In this document: positions 61,615 through 64,000 of the stretch, one piece after another
Layout of the letters: every line of letters starts with the position of its first letter
How positions within the stretch are numbered: position 1 is the first letter of the stretch
Assembly: GCF_001013905.1 (NCBI RefSeq)
Contig: NZ_LN831790.1
Coordinates: 248,001 to 312,000 of the forward strand
Direction of reading: 5' to 3'
Origin: Streptomyces leeuwenhoekii
GTDB lineage: Bacteria > Actinomycetota > Actinomycetes > Streptomycetales > Streptomycetaceae
DNA: 64,000 nucleotides
Position numbers and translations under genes: made by a program
The notes under the pieces: generated by a model
The model's database searches: none
What the model was told of the DNA's origin: nothing
Seen by the model: only the letters and a program-made list of their open reading frames with translations

Positions 61615-62352
61615 ATGTCCCCCGCAGCCGTACTCCGCTCCGAGTGGATCAAGATCAGGACCTTGCGCGGCACCGCGTGGTCGCTGCTGGCCGTCTTCCT
61701 GCTGACAGCCGGCTTCGCCATCGCGGGCAACGCGGCGACCGGCGACTCCGAGGCGGACAGCCCCGACTTCGACGCGCTCTTCTCCGTCTTCCTCGGCCTG
61801 AATCTGGGCCAGATCGCGGCGATCTCCTTCGGCGCGATGGCCATGTCGTCCGAGTACCAGGGGGGAGCCATCCGCGCGTCGCTGACGGCGGTGCCCCGGC
61901 GGGGCCTGTTCTACGCGGCGAAACTCGCCAACGTGGCGGGCCTGGCGCTGACGATGGGCCTGGTGACCACGTTCGTGTCGTTCCTGGGCGGCAGCGCCTT
62001 CCTGGGCGACGCGGCGCTGGGCCTGGGCGACGGGGAGGCGCTGCGCGCCTGCCTGGGCGGGGCGGTCTACCTGGCGCTGATGGCGCTCTTCGCGGCCGGC
62101 CTGACGGCGGTGCTGCGCAGCGGCCTGGCCGTGCTCAGCATCCTGATCCCGTTCATCCTCGTCGTCTCCCTGGTCCTGGGCGAGACGTCGGGGTCGGTCG
62201 CCGACTACCTGCCCGACCGCGCCGGACAGCAGGTGCTGTACGTGGACCCGCCGGGCGAGCCGGCGCCGCTGGCGGGTCTGGGGGTGACGGCGCTGTGGAC
62301 GGCCGCGGCGGTGCTGGCGGGATGGTGGTCGCTCAGGCGCAGGGACGCCTGA
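61615..62352 (+). CDS. ABC-2-type transporter permease
   Basis: The 245-residue membrane protein has six hydrophobic segments and the ABC-2 features SEWIKIRTLRGTAWSLLAV at the start and MSSEYQGGAIRASLTAVPRR in the first cytoplasmic loop, typical of BcrB/LanE-like permeases. It starts 3 bp after the ATPase gene stop and must form one exporter with it. Substrate unknown; peptide immunity is plausible from context. Confidence 0.9.
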   Translation: MSPAAVLRSEWIKIRTLRGTAWSLLAVFLLTAGFAIAGNAATGDSEADSPDFDALFSVFLGLNLGQIAAISFGAMAMSSEYQGGAIRASLTAVPRRGLFYAAKLANVAGLALTMGLVTTFVSFLGGSAFLGDAALGLGDGEALRACLGGAVYLALMALFAAGLTAVLRSGLAVLSILIPFILVVSLVLGETSGSVADYLPDRAGQQVLYVDPPGEPAPLAGLGVTALWTAAAVLAGWWSLRRRDA

Positions 62353-62433
62353 CGCCCGGTTCCCGCGGGAGCGGCAGAAAGCGGGAGGGGCCGGCCGCCT
62401 CTCCCCCGGTCTTGCCGCCGTGCGGATGCCACC

Positions 62434-62474
62434 CGGGAAGGGCCCGCCCCCGGTGAGGGGGCGGGCCCTTCCCG
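62434..62474. terminator. Bidirectional terminator
   Basis: A perfect 18-bp stem (62434-62451 with 62457-62474) and 5-base loop (GGTGA) separate the convergent permease genes. It ends five bases from the stop of the minus-strand permease and is the clearest terminator in the window. Confidence 0.85.
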
Positions 62475-62478
62475 TCCG

Positions 62479-63270
62479 TCACTTCGGCTCGCGGTTGAAC
62501 AGCGAGGTGGACCAGAGGTGACCGAGCACGGCCAGCCCCGCGCACCAGGCCACGGCCAGCCATCCGTTGTGGCCGATCTCGCTGCCGAGCAGCAGCCCGC
62601 GCAGGGTTTCGATGGCCGGGGTGAAGGGCTGGTACTCGGCGATGGGCCGGAACCATCCCGGCATCGCGTCGACCGGCACGAAAGCGCTGGACAGCAGCGG
62701 CAGGATCATCAGCGGCAGGGCGTTGTTGCTGGCCGCCTCGGCGTTGGGACTGGACAGGCCCATCCCGACCGCGATGCAGGTGAGCGCCAGGGAGACGAGC
62801 GCCAGCAGCCCGAAGGCCAGGACCCACTCCAGGACGGTGGTGTCCGTGGCCCGGAAGCCGAGCGCGACCGCGACGGCCCCGACCAGCACCACGCCCGCCA
62901 CGCACTGCAGCACGCTGCCGACGACGTGCCCGATGAGCACCGAGGCGCGGTGGATCGCCATCGTGCGGAAACGGGCGACGATGCCCTCGGTCATATCCAT
63001 GGCGACGGACACCGCGCTGCCGATCGTGGTGCCGCCGATGGTCAGCATCAGGATGCCGGGGACGACATACGCGAGGTACTCGGACCGGTCCGCCTTGCCG
63101 TCCCCGATGCCGGCGCTCATCACATCGCCGAAGACGTAGACGAAGAGCAGCAGCATCATGACCGGGCTGAGCAGCAGATTCAGTGTCAGGGACGGGTAGC
63201 GGCGCGCGTGCAGCAGGTTGCGGCGCAGCATCGTGGAGGAGTCGCGCACGGCGAGGGAGAGGGAGCTCAT
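62479..63270 (-). CDS. ABC-2-type permease, DrrB-like
   Basis: The 263-residue permease has six transmembrane helices and the DrrB-type FRTMAIHRASVLIGHVVGSV and NALPLMILPLLSSAFVPVDAMPGW stretches (quoted in part). It belongs to the daunorubicin-resistance type exporters for hydrophobic compounds. Its ATG overlaps the stop of the ATPase gene (63267-63270), so the two are coupled. Substrate unknown. Confidence 0.9.
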   Translation of the reverse strand: MSSLSLAVRDSSTMLRRNLLHARRYPSLTLNLLLSPVMMLLLFVYVFGDVMSAGIGDGKADRSEYLAYVVPGILMLTIGGTTIGSAVSVAMDMTEGIVARFRTMAIHRASVLIGHVVGSVLQCVAGVVLVGAVAVALGFRATDTTVLEWVLAFGLLALVSLALTCIAVGMGLSSPNAEAASNNALPLMILPLLSSAFVPVDAMPGWFRPIAEYQPFTPAIETLRGLLLGSEIGHNGWLAVAWCAGLAVLGHLWSTSLFNREPK

Positions 63271-64000
63271 CGGGCGGTCCCCTTCAACTGGTTCGGCCGG
63301 CTCGGGTGGTCGGGCTGGTCGGTGCTGCCGGTCAGGGCGAAGAACACGTCGTCGAGGTCGGGGGTGTGGACGGTCAGCTCGTCCGCCTCGACGCCGGCGG
63401 AGTCCAGCCAGTCGAGAAGGGAGCGCAGCTCGCGCTGGCTGCCGTCGCTGGGGATCCGCAGTGCCAGCTCCGCGTCGTCCCGGGTGGCCCCGCGCAGTGC
63501 GGCGGCGGCGCTCCGGTAGGCGGCGGGGTCGAAGAAGCGGAGCCGGACGTGGCCGCCGGGGACGAGGCGCTTCAGCTCGTCGGCGGTGCCCTCGGCGGCG
63601 ATCCTGCCGCCGTCGAGCACCGCGATGCGGTCGGCGAGTTCGTCGGCTTCCTCCAGGTACTGGGTGGTGAGGAAGACGGTGACGCCGCCGGTGACGAGTT
63701 CGCGGATGATCTGCCACATGGTGTGGCGGGAGCGCGGGTCGAGTCCGGTGGTCGGCTCGTCGAGGAAGATGATCCGCGGGTCGCCGACGAGGGTCATGGC
63801 GATGTCGAGGCGGCGCTTCATGCCGCCCGAGTAGCTCTGGGCGGGCCTCTTCGCGGCGTCGGCGAGGTCGAACCGCTCCAGCAGCTCGGCGGTGACGCGC
63901 CGCCCTTCGCGTGCGGGCAGGTGGTGCAGGTCCGCCATGAGGAGCATGTTCTCCTCGCCGGTGATCAGCCCGTCGACGGCGGAGAACTGCCCGGTGACGC
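63267..64000 (-). CDS. ABC transporter ATPase, DrrA-like, 5' end outside window
   Basis: About 243 residues of a DrrA-type ATPase are present. The Walker A part is missing because the gene continues past base 64000. Visible are the Q-loop (VTGQFSAVDGLITGEENM), signature YSGGMKRRLDIAM, Walker B IIFLDEPTTGLDPRS, and a C-terminal domain ending LDDVFFALTG as in drug exporters. It pairs with the overlapping DrrB-like permease. No internal damage is seen, so the full gene is likely intact. Confidence 0.92.
   Translation of the reverse strand, partial: VTGQFSAVDGLITGEENMLLMADLHHLPAREGRRVTAELLERFDLADAAKRPAQSYSGGMKRRLDIAMTLVGDPRIIFLDEPTTGLDPRSRHTMWQIIRELVTGGVTVFLTTQYLEEADELADRIAVLDGGRIAAEGTADELKRLVPGGHVRLRFFDPAAYRSAAAALRGATRDDAELALRIPSDGSQRELRSLLDWLDSAGVEADELTVHTPDLDDVFFALTGSTDQPDHPSRPNQLKGTAR

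Noticed and set aside
1..64000. Prophage or integrative element boundaries
   Set aside because: No integrase, phage structural genes, tRNA-associated direct repeats or conjugation genes were found.

Overview
The window is about 72 % GC with strong third-position GC bias, GTG starts, AGGAG-type ribosome binding sites and families typical of Streptomyces: an AfsR/SARP regulator, ECF41 sigma factors, a YfhO protein, DUF6461 and DUF6328 proteins, and secreted small proteins. A tap-tpg pair (36504-39451, minus), which encodes the telomere-associated and terminal proteins of linear Streptomyces replicons, points to a chromosome arm or a linear plasmid. Decayed genes, an IS481 remnant and two copies of a small non-coding element also fit an arm. 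No rRNA, tRNA or CRISPR array was seen.

Layout. 1-3.1 kb: molybdopterin oxidoreductase and L,D-transpeptidase. 4-8.1 kb: a YfhO / polyprenyl-phosphate glycosyltransferase / GtrA operon for cell-surface glycosylation, with a TTA codon in the glycosyltransferase. 8.5-21.4 kb: M24 peptidase, an SDR/TetR pair, an imine-reductase-like enzyme beside a large SARP regulator, a LysR/MFS pair, a frameshifted pentapeptide-repeat gene and another MFS exporter. 21.5-24 kb: an ECF41 sigma factor divergent from an AhpD-like protein, then a DUF6461 protein. 24-28.4 kb: a 1318-residue STAND NTPase with TPR and Sel1 repeats, preceded by a small membrane protein carrying the same short glycine-rich tag. 28.7-34.6 kb: an AhpD/MarR pair, a cluster of gene wreckage, and a DMT exporter / leucyl aminopeptidase / phzF series divergent from a LysR regulator.

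34.6-50.5 kb: gene fragments, a small secreted protein, a P-loop kinase, tap-tpg, an NTF2-like protein, a second ECF41 sigma factor with its FAD oxidoreductase, a DeoR regulator divergent from a nucleotide/sugar module (DUF4406-like plus NudK-like), an esterase pseudogene, MFS genes, a stress-type membrane protein with a SigB-like promoter, a DUF6328 protein and a LysR regulator. 51.1-54 kb: secreted proteins, comprising two paralogues sharing a WYYTQGDQV block, a peptidoglycan-binding protein and a ricin-type lectin. 54.3 kb: an isochorismatase-like hydrolase.

55-64 kb holds the most novel-looking locus. A 50-residue peptide gene, absent from simple ORF calls because it is short, has three GCIS repeats at its C-terminus. 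It has a perfect ribosome binding site, a recognisable promoter and a hairpin after it, and it is followed by an adenylate-forming ligase, a small glycine-rich-domain-like protein and an MFS exporter. This looks like an uncharacterised ribosomal peptide (RiPP) operon. A two-component system and two ABC exporters lie just upstream and could provide regulation or immunity. The second candidate system is the tagged membrane protein plus STAND NTPase at 24-28.4 kb.
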